A stretch of 19,429 bases of DNA, taken from NCBI GenBank assembly GCA_002335425.1, contig DDCB01000041.1, positions 1,881 to 21,309 on the forward strand, written 5' to 3'. The DNA comes from Chthonomonas sp. UBA2017 (lineage in GTDB: Bacteria > Armatimonadota > Fimbriimonadia > Fimbriimonadales > Fimbriimonadaceae). The notes under the pieces were generated by a model. The model worked only from the letters and a program-made list of their open reading frames with translations. It was not told the origin of the DNA and searched no databases. The translations under genes and the position numbers were made by a program. Below are positions 1 to 5,661 of the stretch, piece by piece. Positions within the stretch are counted from its first letter, which is position 1, and every line of letters starts with the position of its first letter.

Positions 1-114
1 GACCATCATGGGTCGGACGACGATTAGAATGGCTCCTAGTAGAAAGCCGATTATCGCGATCGAGATCAACACTTCGATCAACGTAATGCCACGTTGTTTT
101 TGGGGGAAGTTCAT
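1..114 (-). CDS. Type IV pilin-like pseudopilin, copy C (3' end outside window)
   Basis: Only the first 38 codons are present, reading leftwards from the ATG at 114; the rest lies before base 1. They encode a class III (prepilin) signal: a short basic leader MNFPQKQRG, then cleavage after Gly9, then ITLIEV with Glu at +5 and a hydrophobic helix. Prepilin peptidase would process and N-methylate such a protein, and it would then join a type IV pilus or type II secretion-like fibre in the inner membrane. The protein is nearly identical to pseudopilins A and B over this stretch. No clear Shine-Dalgarno precedes the ATG; a 12-bp hairpin sits 14 bases upstream. It is the third cassette of the tandem array. 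Pilin-like class is confident; specific role unknown. Confidence 0.85.
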   Translation of the reverse strand, partial: MNFPQKQRGITLIEVLISIAIIGFLLGAILIVVRPMMV

Positions 115-127
115 AATGTGTTTCAAG

Positions 128-165
128 AGTCACCGAGTCAAACCGTTCGGATGGACTCGGTGACT
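128..165 (-). promoter_or_regulatory. 12-bp hairpin before pseudopilin C
   Basis: The arms AGTCACCGAGTC (128-139) and GACTCGGTGACT (154-165) are perfect complements around a 14-base loop. The same element precedes pseudopilin B at 1279-1315. There is no T-run on either side, so it is not a typical intrinsic terminator. It lies between the Cys-rich gene B stop (190) and the pseudopilin C start (114). It could be an mRNA processing or stability element, an attenuator, or a weak terminator. On the minus strand, TTGACT (136-141) lies 17 bases from CATTAT (113-118), which resembles a promoter overlapping the ATG. Confidence 0.6.
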
Positions 166-189
166 TAGACCTTGCTGAGGCGCTCTATT

Positions 190-660
190 CTATCGCCGCG
201 GCCAAGGCTTCCATTGAGAAGCATTTGCATCATTGTTGGCTGGGACCAGATCATCCGGAACCGGATCGAGTCCGTTATCACAGAATTCGCCTTGGCACGT
301 CGTCCCCGTTGGCACCTCGGCCCCAGGAGACGTACCCTTCTTGACGCAGAATGTTGAACTCCCGGTTTCCGGGCAATCGAGAAAGTACACGAATGCTTGT
401 GATTTTGTCTGGATGTTGCATGGGCCTTCACCCGGGCACTCCTCATCGAATCCCCTGCATGCGTAGACATCTTCCTGATACGGACCATCAATCAAGTAGG
501 TATCTTGAGCGCCGCAAGGAATCGAGATTGGCATCGTCGGTTCGGGTGGGTCAAATGAACATTCCCTAAACTGCAAGTCACAAGGATGTTGCTGAGCCAC
601 CAGGAGGATGGGGAATAGGGCTATCGAAAGCGCAGTGACAAAGTACTTCAGGTTTCGCAT
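190..660 (-). CDS. Secreted ten-cysteine protein, copy B
   Basis: The 156-residue product has a Sec signal peptide (basic MRNLKY, hydrophobic core, likely cut after VAQ near residue 23). The mature part holds ten cysteines (27, 34, 49, 68, 75, 81, 96, 105, 122, 127). All ten align with copy A, while most other positions differ, so a five-disulfide fold is likely. There are no membrane segments after the signal. The C-terminal tail ANNDANASQWKPWPRR is the same as in copy A. The start is well supported: AAGGAG lies 7 bases before the ATG. It begins 11 bases after pseudopilin B and is probably cotranscribed with it. I do not recognise the family. The pairing with a pseudopilin and a VKOR-like oxidase suggests an extracytoplasmic disulfide-rich protein, perhaps carried by or displayed on a pilus-like fibre; that is inference. 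Confidence 0.8.
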   Translation of the reverse strand: MRNLKYFVTALSIALFPILLVAQQHPCDLQFRECSFDPPEPTMPISIPCGAQDTYLIDGPYQEDVYACRGFDEECPGEGPCNIQTKSQAFVYFLDCPETGSSTFCVKKGTSPGAEVPTGTTCQGEFCDNGLDPVPDDLVPANNDANASQWKPWPRR

Positions 661-671
661 TAGTTTTCTCC

Positions 672-1265
672 TTATGGAATACTAGGTTGGTATCTCTTGA
701 GCAAGTTCATTTCTGCCTCGAATGGAGAGTATTCGAGGACCCATTTGATATTTCCACCTTGCAAAATACCAGGCACAGTGATGTTCCCGACAGATTGCTT
801 GATGACGCGCTGAAACTTCGGACTGTATACGAAGTAATCTACTCTTCCTTCTCTTACTCTGCATCTAAAGCTCGCTTCGATGACTGGCTCTTTCAAGGGG
901 TCATACGGATTCAGCATATCGGATCGATTCTCAAACGCAGGGACAGGATGCACCCGGGCATAGTAGTATCCGTGATTGATGCAACCAGGATTCTTCTTAA
1001 ATTTTGGTAAGTCCCACTCTGCTCCGGGGTTGTAGGATAAGAAGTGCCAGAAATTGCGGGGTTCTTTGTCGTCGTTGTCGGTTCGGTACATGGTGTAGGC
1101 GTTGTACCAACCTCGCAGCCCGGCGATGGCTTCGGTATCGTAGGCTTTCCGGACCATCATGGGTCGGACGACGATCAGAATGGCTCCGAGCAGAAAGCCG
1201 ATAATCGCAATTGAGATCAACACCTCGATCAACGTAATGCCACGTTGTTTTTGGGGGAATTTCAT
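672..1265 (-). CDS. Type IV pilin-like pseudopilin, copy B
   Basis: A 197-residue pilin-like protein. Leader MKFPQKQRG is followed by ITLIEV (cleavage Gly9/Ile10, Glu14 at +5) and a hydrophobic helix to about residue 35. Residues 1-85 are almost identical to copy A. The C-terminal half is only about half identical, but it keeps Cys95 and Cys135, the NPYDP...KEPVI segment (119-129) and PGILQGGNIKW (165-175). The two cysteines would lie outside the membrane and could pair. The length and layout fit type II secretion or type IV pilus minor pseudopilins. It is followed after 11 bases by Cys-rich gene B. No Shine-Dalgarno is visible before the ATG; a conserved hairpin lies 14 bases upstream, so expression may depend on that element. 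Confidence 0.88.
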   Translation of the reverse strand: MKFPQKQRGITLIEVLISIAIIGFLLGAILIVVRPMMVRKAYDTEAIAGLRGWYNAYTMYRTDNDDKEPRNFWHFLSYNPGAEWDLPKFKKNPGCINHGYYYARVHPVPAFENRSDMLNPYDPLKEPVIEASFRCRVREGRVDYFVYSPKFQRVIKQSVGNITVPGILQGGNIKWVLEYSPFEAEMNLLKRYQPSIP

Positions 1266-1396
1266 AGTGTGTTTGAAGAGTCACCGAGTCAAGCCCTTCG
1301 GATGGACTCGGTGACCGCGATTTTGTGGAATGGATCTATGCTATCGCCTTGGCCAAGGCTTCCATTGAGAAGCATTTGCATCATTGTTGGCTGGGA
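1012..1396. repeat. Conserved block of the array, copy B
   Basis: Positions 1012-1265 match 2157-2410 with only about five to seven mismatches by eye. Positions 1266-1396 match 115-245, apart from a diverged stretch of about 25 bases (1316-1340). The block spans the 5' half of pseudopilin B, its upstream hairpin and the 3' end of Cys-rich gene A. On either side the DNA diverges quickly. This leaves the pseudopilin 3' half plus most of the next Cys-rich gene as the variable segment. Confidence 0.85.
1279..1315 (-). promoter_or_regulatory. 11-bp hairpin before pseudopilin B
   Basis: The arms GTCACCGAGTC (1280-1290) and GACTCGGTGAC (1305-1315) are complementary around a 14-base loop. This is the same element as at 128-165. 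On the minus strand its arm contains TTGACT (1287-1292), 17 bases from CACTAT (1264-1269). That has promoter-like spacing, but a transcript from it would start inside the pseudopilin codons, so a promoter role is doubtful. No T-run follows. Confidence 0.55.
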
Positions 1397-1808
1397 TCAA
1401 GCTGTTTGGCTTTGACGGCTGTCCATTGTCACACGCCTCTCCGGTGCACGTTGTGCTGGTCAGCTCATCTGGGTCAGGGCCTGTTCCCTTTCGTATGCAG
1501 AAGGTTTGCTCATCCGTCTCTGGACAGTACAGATAAAAGATACTGGCGTTAGATCTAGTCCACATGTTGCATGGCAACTCGCCATTGCAATTCACATCGG
1601 TTCCCCGACATGCATACACTGGCTGGTCCTGCGGGCCATCGATGACGTAATCTACTTGAGCGGCGCATGGGATTGAGATCGGATTCCCTCCCGGCGGGTC
1701 AAACGTGCACTCTCGAAACTCGAGAGCGCAACTTGGCTGTTGAGCGTAAAGTAGCAGTGGTAAGGTCGCAAGAGAAATTGCGAAAGCTAGTGTTTTTAGT
1801 GTTTTCAT
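1341..1808 (-). CDS. Secreted ten-cysteine protein, copy A
   Basis: A 155-residue exported protein. The signal peptide MKTLKTLAFAISLATLPLLL is followed by YAQQ. Ten mature cysteines (27, 34, 48, 67, 74, 80, 95, 104, 121, 126) match copy B one for one. The start at 1808 is preferred over the ATG at 1814. GAGG lies about 9 bases before it but only 3 before 1814, and this start aligns exactly with copy B's 24-residue signal region. The 1814 ATG would overlap the pseudopilin A stop as ATGA, so coupling is possible either way. The tail ANNDANASQWKPWPRR is shared with copy B. The middle differs in most residues but keeps YACRG, PCN, YCPET-like and CDNG elements. Family not recognised. Likely folded by disulfides outside the cytoplasm. 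Confidence 0.8.
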   Translation of the reverse strand: MKTLKTLAFAISLATLPLLLYAQQPSCALEFRECTFDPPGGNPISIPCAAQVDYVIDGPQDQPVYACRGTDVNCNGELPCNMWTRSNASIFYLYCPETDEQTFCIRKGTGPDPDELTSTTCTGEACDNGQPSKPNSLIPANNDANASQWKPWPRR

Positions 1809-1810
1809 TT

Positions 1811-2410
1811 TCATTGTCCTCTTGGAAATCCTTCGAATGTGAAAATCATGGCCATTTCGAAGTCGAAGGCCGAGACGACGGGTCTCCACTTTATGTTCCC
1901 GCCCTGGAGAATCCCCGGTGCAGGGCGGTTCTTGGTGCGTTCCGTGATTACTTTGTTCAGGTCGGGTCGCCATATCAAGAACTCAAGATCTCCCTCAGGC
2001 TGGCGGCAACGGTAATATGCATGAATCACGGGCTCTTTTTGTGGATCATACGGATTGAGTATATTAGGTCTCTGTTCGATGATCGGAACTGGATGGGCTC
2101 GGCCATAGAAGAAACCCTTTCCAATACAATCCGGATTCTGCTTCGTCTTCGGGACATCCCACTCTGCTCCGGGGTTGTAGGATAAGAAGTGCCAGAAGTT
2201 GCGGGGTTCTTTGTCGTCGTTGTCGGTTCGGTACATGGTGTAGGCGTTGTACCAACCTCGCAGCCCGGCGATGGCTTCGGTATCGTAGGCTTTCCGGACC
2301 ATCATGGGTCGGACGACGATCAGAATGGCTCCGAGCAGAAAGCCGATAATCGCAATTGAGATCAACACCTCGATCAACGTGATCCCACGTTGTTTTTGGG
2401 GGATGTTCAT
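1811..2410 (-). CDS. Type IV pilin-like pseudopilin, copy A
   Basis: A 199-residue pseudopilin with leader MNIPQKQRG, prepilin cleavage site Gly9/Ile10, Glu14 at +5 and a hydrophobic N-terminal helix. Cys95 and Cys135 and the NPYDP...KEPVI and PGILQGGNIKW segments are shared with copy B. The rest of the C-terminal half has diverged. Its ATG overlaps the stop of the VKOR-like gene as ATGA (2407-2410), so translation is probably coupled to that gene. Unlike copies B and C it has no upstream hairpin; the array begins here. A pseudopilin coupled to a predicted disulfide oxidase and followed by a ten-cysteine protein suggests one exported assembly. The pilin-like class is clear from the sequence; the assembly is inference. 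Confidence 0.88.
   Translation of the reverse strand: MNIPQKQRGITLIEVLISIAIIGFLLGAILIVVRPMMVRKAYDTEAIAGLRGWYNAYTMYRTDNDDKEPRNFWHFLSYNPGAEWDVPKTKQNPDCIGKGFFYGRAHPVPIIEQRPNILNPYDPQKEPVIHAYYRCRQPEGDLEFLIWRPDLNKVITERTKNRPAPGILQGGNIKWRPVVSAFDFEMAMIFTFEGFPRGQ
2157..2410. repeat. Conserved block of the array, copy A
   Basis: This is the 5' half of pseudopilin A. It is nearly identical to 1012-1265. The match ends at the ATG, where the VKOR-like gene begins instead of the hairpin and Cys-rich tail. This is therefore the upstream boundary of the tandem array. Confidence 0.85.
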
Positions 2411-3255
2411 AGGATCGATTTCACCTCCATGATCTGATAGTTTTGGATTCGGATCGTGAAAGGATTGGTTGCCTTTCCGAGGACGCTTTCGACGACTCTG
2501 AGGGGAAGCACTCGGACGTCATGCCCTTCGAGCAGCGGGCGAAGATCTTGAGTGTCTTCCGAGAGGATGAAGACTTTCTTCTCTCCCGCAATTTTCGCTC
2601 GCTCGGCGAACTTAGCTAGCGGAGCTCGATAGCAAGCCGCACAGTATGCAGCAACTGTGATTTCGCCCTGTTGAAGATCGGGTGCAAGAGGTTGAGCTGA
2701 ACGACCGAACCAATCCGGGACGCGGTCGATCGTGATGCCTGGCATGGATTCGAAGAGCGCCTTGGAGGAGGGTGAGAGTTTCACGGCGATTCCGGCGAGA
2801 GCAATTGAGACCACGAGCCAAGGTGCCCATTTTCTCCAGCTTTCGTCTCGGCTCGCGATCCGAAAGGCGAAGAATCCCTGTGCCAGCCAGAAGGTTAAGC
2901 AAAGCCAGCAAGTTGGGGTGCCGAGTTGAACGGCAAGAAGAAAGAGTGCTCCGCCGCCACTCATCGTGACCAGGCTCAAAGTCACTAGCAATGGAACAGC
3001 TCGTCGTGTGCCCATTCCTACAGCCAGCCAAGTTCCCGTTTGAAGAAGTAGGACAGCAAAGCCTGAAATGACGAGGGCGTCCCGAAGCGTTGGTTGGAGA
3101 AACGAGTTATGTCCTGACTGGCAGGCGGGACAAATCGCGAGCAAGGTACCCATCGCGATGAGCGTGATAAGGCCTATGACTGCTTCAAGCCCCCCCCCCC
3201 GCGAACGGAAAGCTTCTCGCGCGGTCCAAGGACGCGCCACTTGAATCTCCCTCAT
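2407..3255 (-). CDS. VKOR-like membrane disulfide oxidoreductase with C-terminal thioredoxin-like domain
   Basis: A 282-residue protein with about five membrane helices (roughly 24-42, 57-80, 86-110, 115-132, 143-160) and a C-terminal soluble domain. Three CxxC pairs are visible: C42PAC45 after helix 1, C116WLC119 at the start of helix 4, and C205AAC208 after a beta-strand-like stretch. Bacterial VKOR-thioredoxin fusions have the same order: a loop cysteine pair, a CxxC in helix 4, then a thioredoxin-like CxxC. Such enzymes reoxidise thiol oxidases with quinone and so drive disulfide formation in exported proteins. The adjacent ten-cysteine proteins are obvious candidate substrates. A G11 run lies at codons 19-22. 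The start is uncertain. The ATG at 3255 would be nearly leaderless, whereas GTG at 3240 has GAGGGAG 6 bases upstream and would give 277 residues. A MauE/DsbB-like relative is the alternative. Confidence 0.72.
   Translation of the reverse strand: MREIQVARPWTAREAFRSRGGGLEAVIGLITLIAMGTLLAICPACQSGHNSFLQPTLRDALVISGFAVLLLQTGTWLAVGMGTRRAVPLLVTLSLVTMSGGGALFLLAVQLGTPTCWLCLTFWLAQGFFAFRIASRDESWRKWAPWLVVSIALAGIAVKLSPSSKALFESMPGITIDRVPDWFGRSAQPLAPDLQQGEITVAAYCAACYRAPLAKFAERAKIAGEKKVFILSEDTQDLRPLLEGHDVRVLPLRVVESVLGKATNPFTIRIQNYQIMEVKSIL
3190..3200 (-). repeat. G11 tract in VKOR-like gene (candidate phase-variation tract)
   Basis: Eleven C on the plus strand form eleven G in the coding strand, read CGG GGG GGG GGG (Arg-Gly-Gly-Gly). 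With one more G the next codons are GCT TGA. With one fewer they are CTT-shifted to TTG AAG CAG TCA TAG. Either length change stops the protein near codon 25. Runs of this length are known to slip during replication in contingency genes. A sequencing error in run length is the main caveat, but the length shown keeps the frame open. Confidence 0.7.
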
Positions 3256-3264
3256 TGTAGTTTT

Positions 3265-3293
3265 ACTATACAACACTTTTTCGGAAGTGTGAA
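3265..3293 (-). promoter_or_regulatory. Promoter of the VKOR-pseudopilin array
   Basis: On the minus strand TTCACA (3288-3293) and TATAGT (3265-3270) are separated by exactly 17 bases. Transcription would begin near 3258, 2-3 bases before the ATG at 3255 and about 18 before the GTG at 3240. The GTG has GAGGGAG (3247-3253) at good spacing. The promoter lies just past the terminator of the upstream binding-protein gene, so the array is its own transcription unit. Confidence 0.65.
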
Positions 3294-3332
3294 GGAAAAA
3301 TTGAAAAAACTCTTTAGACCCGTCATCGGGGC

Positions 3333-3372
3333 AAAAAAACGAGCCCGAGCGAATCGCTTCGCTCGGGCTCGT
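3333..3372 (-). terminator. Intrinsic terminator of the binding-protein gene
   Basis: A perfect 15-bp stem (3339-3353 with 3358-3372, TCGC loop) is followed on the minus strand by seven T (3333-3339). It lies 27 bases after the stop of the gene at 3399 and is a textbook rho-independent terminator. It separates that gene from the VKOR-pseudopilin unit. Confidence 0.92.
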
Positions 3373-3398
3373 GGGATGAGTGACTCTGGTGGTAAGTC

Positions 3399-4664
3399 TT
3401 ACTTTTGAAGGTCGCTGGGCTCGTAGGCTTTGGCGAACTTTTGACCAGTTGCGGTGACTTCCACCACGAGGGCTCGCTTTTGCGGGCTGCCGTTCATCCC
3501 TTTGAGGGTGATCTTGCCGCTCACTCCGGCGAAGTCGACCGTCTCTTCCAGGGCGGCGATGAGGCCTTTGGAGTCCATCGACGGGGTGCGCTTGAGCGCG
3601 TCCATCATCAGCATCGCGGCGTCGTAGCCGAGCGCGCCCATGGTGGTGCCGGGTTTGGTGCCGTTGTGGGCGGTGGCCCATTTAGTCAGGAACGACTGCA
3701 CTTCGGGTCGTTGCTCTTCGTTGTTGTAGTGGTTGCAGAAGAATCCGCCGAGGATCGCGTCGCCGCCGGTGGTTTGCAGCTCCGTGCTGTCCCAGCCGTC
3801 GCCACCCAGGAGCTTGACGTTCAGTCCGGCGTCTTTCGCTTGTCGAGCAATCGCGCCAACTTCGGTGAAGTATCCGCTCAGGAAGAGGCCGTCGGGATTC
3901 AGGCTCTTCAGGTTCGAAAGCTGGCCTTGGAACTGGGTTTGCTTGGACTCATAGAACTCTTCGCCGACGATCTTGCCGCCCAGCTCTTCGAACTTCTTGC
4001 GGAAGCTGTCGCTGAGACCGGTGGAATAGGGTTGAGCCTTGTCGGTCATCAAGCCGACGTTGCGCAGGCCGAGCTCCTCGTAAGCGAACTTGGCCATGAC
4101 CGGGCCTTGAAAGTCGTCGGTGTAGCAGACTCGAAAGACGTTGCCCTTTTCGGTGACGTCGGTCCGAGTGGCGCCGATGGCCAGAACAGGAACGCCCTTG
4201 TCAAAGGCCGAGTTGGCCATCTGAAGCGTGATGCCGCTCGCCACCTCGCCCAGCAGTCCAAGGGCGCCGTCGGCGATGAGCTTTTCAGCAGCGCTCTTGC
4301 CTTGTTCGGGCTTGCTGGCGCTGTCGGCGATCAAGAGCTCGACCTTCTTGCCATTGATGCCGCCGGCGTCGTTGACTTCCTTAACGGCGAGTTGGGCGCC
4401 CTTCACCGAGTCGTCGCCCCATGGCTTGAGTTCACCATTTTGGCTCGCGACCAAGCCGATCTTGATCGTTTCGCCAGATTGCTTGTTGCCTTCGGCGGTC
4501 GGCATGGTTCGACCGGTGGTGGTCGATGGGGTGGTCGAAGCCGGGTCGGTGCCCGTCGTGGCTCCAGCGTCAGCTGGCTTTTGGCCGCCCGAGCAGCCGG
4601 CTACGATCATTGCGGCCGCCAGGGCCAGCAGGGCCGAAGCGGCCCCGAATTTTCGAATTTTCAT
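3399..4664 (-). CDS. ABC-type substrate-binding lipoprotein, branched-chain amino acid (LivJ-like) family
   Basis: A 421-residue protein with a lipoprotein signal. MKIRKFG and a hydrophobic core end in the lipobox VAGC, with Cys24 as the lipidated residue. A Thr/Ser/Pro-rich linker (about 25-60) leads to a type 1 periplasmic-binding fold. That fold starts at ETIKIGLVASQNG and includes GAQLAVKEVNDAGGINGKK and the region LIADGALGLLGEVASG typical of this family. It should capture an amino acid, amide or similar small molecule for a LivHMGF-type transporter. No permease or ATPase genes are nearby, so the substrate is unknown. The start is set by the lipoprotein signal and by AGGGG about 11 bases upstream. 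It is monocistronic, between its own promoter and terminator. Confidence 0.9.
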   Translation of the reverse strand: MKIRKFGAASALLALAAAMIVAGCSGGQKPADAGATTGTDPASTTPSTTTGRTMPTAEGNKQSGETIKIGLVASQNGELKPWGDDSVKGAQLAVKEVNDAGGINGKKVELLIADSASKPEQGKSAAEKLIADGALGLLGEVASGITLQMANSAFDKGVPVLAIGATRTDVTEKGNVFRVCYTDDFQGPVMAKFAYEELGLRNVGLMTDKAQPYSTGLSDSFRKKFEELGGKIVGEEFYESKQTQFQGQLSNLKSLNPDGLFLSGYFTEVGAIARQAKDAGLNVKLLGGDGWDSTELQTTGGDAILGGFFCNHYNNEEQRPEVQSFLTKWATAHNGTKPGTTMGALGYDAAMLMMDALKRTPSMDSKGLIAALEETVDFAGVSGKITLKGMNGSPQKRALVVEVTATGQKFAKAYEPSDLQK

Positions 4665-4748
4665 ATGTCGTTGAACCCCTCTATCGTCTGTGGTTTGGGT
4701 TGGGCGGTTTCCGGGCTCACGCAAGCCAAGTTCCCGCAAGTTCCTTGT

Positions 4749-4776
4749 ATTATGACAGGGTTCTGGTAAGGTTGAA
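4749..4776 (-). promoter_or_regulatory. Promoter of the binding-protein gene
   Basis: On the minus strand TTCAAC (4771-4776) and CATAAT (4749-4754) are 16 bases apart. The predicted start near 4742 gives a leader of about 75-80 bases before the ATG at 4664. The divergent TPR gene starts at 4786, so the two genes share this 121-base region. Confidence 0.55.
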
Positions 4777-4785
4777 TTCAAGATC

Positions 4786-5586
4786 ATGGGAATGATGGGA
4801 GAATCGGGCGCAGAGAAGCTGGCGGCAGCCTATTCTGCTGTGCAGTCTGGTCAGTTTACCGACGCGATCCGGCTGGCGGATGAGCTTTTGGAAGGGAATC
4901 CCGGCATGGCGGAGGCTCACCTGGTCCGAGGTGTGGCCTTGGCGCGTTCAGGTCAGGCCGAGTCTGGTCTGGAGTCGATGGAGCGGTCCATCGCCTTGGC
5001 CCCGAACTCGGTGGGCGGTTATGTTCAGGTCGCCTGGCAGCTCGACCAGATGGGGCGACGGCCCGAGGCCATTCAGCGCGCGCGAGTCGCGTTGCAGGTA
5101 GACCCCGCGAATGCCGAGGCCAAGCGACTCTTGGTCGCATGGGGCGAGATCGTCCCGGAGACGGCCTCGTATCAGGCTCCACCCCCGACGAGCGGCCCTT
5201 GGAACGACCCGATGATGCGGCCGGGCTATGCAAACGAGCAAGGCGGACTCGGCTTCGTCAGCCAGATGGGCGACAAGAAGTGGATGGCGATTTTTTGGCT
5301 CATTTGGCTGGTCTATGCGATCTTGATGGTCATCTATGGCATCCTGGTCGTCGGGGATATTCAACAAGTCATCCGGCAATTCACTCAACCCTCTCTTCAA
5401 CCTACGGTCCTGTCCCCCAGCATGATCGTGACTCTGCTGATGTCGCCCGTCAGCATTGCCCTGCTGGTCTGGGGGATCATGGACATCATGCACAAGAAGA
5501 CGAGCTGGGGCTGGATCGTCGTCTTCCTTTGTTGCTCGCCGTTCTTGACGTGGATGTATCCAGTTTTTGGCCGAAATAGCGACTAA
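4786..5586 (+). CDS. TPR-repeat membrane protein
   Basis: A 266-residue protein. Residues about 10-118 form three TPR-like helical pairs, with signatures such as GNPGMAEAHLVRGVALARSG and PNSVGGYVQVAWQLDQMGR. A Pro/Gly-rich linker follows (130-160). Three hydrophobic helices lie at about 166-190, 212-234 and 242-260. There is no signal peptide, so the TPR part is probably cytoplasmic and anchored by the C-terminal helices. TPRs bind proteins; the partner is unknown. Three ATGs lie close together (4786, 4792, 4795) and none has a strong Shine-Dalgarno, so the exact start is uncertain by up to three codons. Divergent from the binding-protein gene; a hairpin follows. Confidence 0.82.
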   Translation: MGMMGESGAEKLAAAYSAVQSGQFTDAIRLADELLEGNPGMAEAHLVRGVALARSGQAESGLESMERSIALAPNSVGGYVQVAWQLDQMGRRPEAIQRARVALQVDPANAEAKRLLVAWGEIVPETASYQAPPPTSGPWNDPMMRPGYANEQGGLGFVSQMGDKKWMAIFWLIWLVYAILMVIYGILVVGDIQQVIRQFTQPSLQPTVLSPSMIVTLLMSPVSIALLVWGIMDIMHKKTSWGWIVVFLCCSPFLTWMYPVFGRNSD

Positions 5587-5595
5587 GTGGGGGCC

Positions 5596-5626
5596 ACGCC
5601 AGTCCCATCGCCGAGCGAACTGGCGT
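5596..5626 (+). other. Inverted repeat after the TPR gene
   Basis: ACGCCAGT (5596-5603) and ACTGGCGT (5619-5626) form an 8-bp stem with a 15-base loop, 9 bases after the TPR stop. No T-run follows. Its right arm touches a TAGAAT box (5626-5631) upstream of the next gene. It may be a weak terminator or an operator for that gene. Confidence 0.4.
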
Positions 5627-5661
5627 AGAATGAAGAATCCATTCCTGGGAGAAGAAGCAAA

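Larger units (their letters stand above)
1..245. repeat. Conserved block of the pseudopilin/Cys-rich array, copy C (partial)
   Basis: This block holds the start of the third pseudopilin, the hairpin upstream of it and the last ~55 bases of Cys-rich gene B. It matches 1152-1396 closely. The pseudopilin part differs from copy B at roughly 9 of 114 bases by eye, so it is more diverged than copies A and B are from each other. About 25 bases just left of the Cys-rich stop codon (166-189) are not conserved. The block is cut by the window edge. Confidence 0.8.

Noticed and set aside
1809..1973. Longer start for Cys-rich gene A at 1973
   Set aside because: It overlaps pseudopilin A and would bury the signal peptide. 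The 1808 start aligns exactly with copy B and has a ribosome site.
1..2410. The tandem repeats as a CRISPR array, insertion sequence or integron
   Set aside because: Repeat units are about 1.15 kb and contain coding genes. There are no short regular repeats with spacers, no transposase or integrase, and no terminal inverted repeats or attC-like sites.
3298..3311. A shared 14-mer, AAAATTGAAAAAAC, also present at 18021-18034 near the second tract gene
   Set aside because: It is low-complexity and A-rich, lies in opposite orientation relative to the genes, and could arise by chance in 19 kb.
3256..3681. A 142-codon upstream extension of the VKOR-like frame
   Set aside because: It runs back through the terminator and the 3' end of the binding-protein gene, and its composition is not protein-like. 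The promoter lies at 3265-3293.
3405..4769. A long plus-strand open frame (over 450 codons) opposite the binding-protein gene
   Set aside because: It is antisense to a clear lipoprotein gene with its own promoter and terminator. Its predicted protein has no recognisable domain and arises from the GC-rich codon pattern of the real gene.
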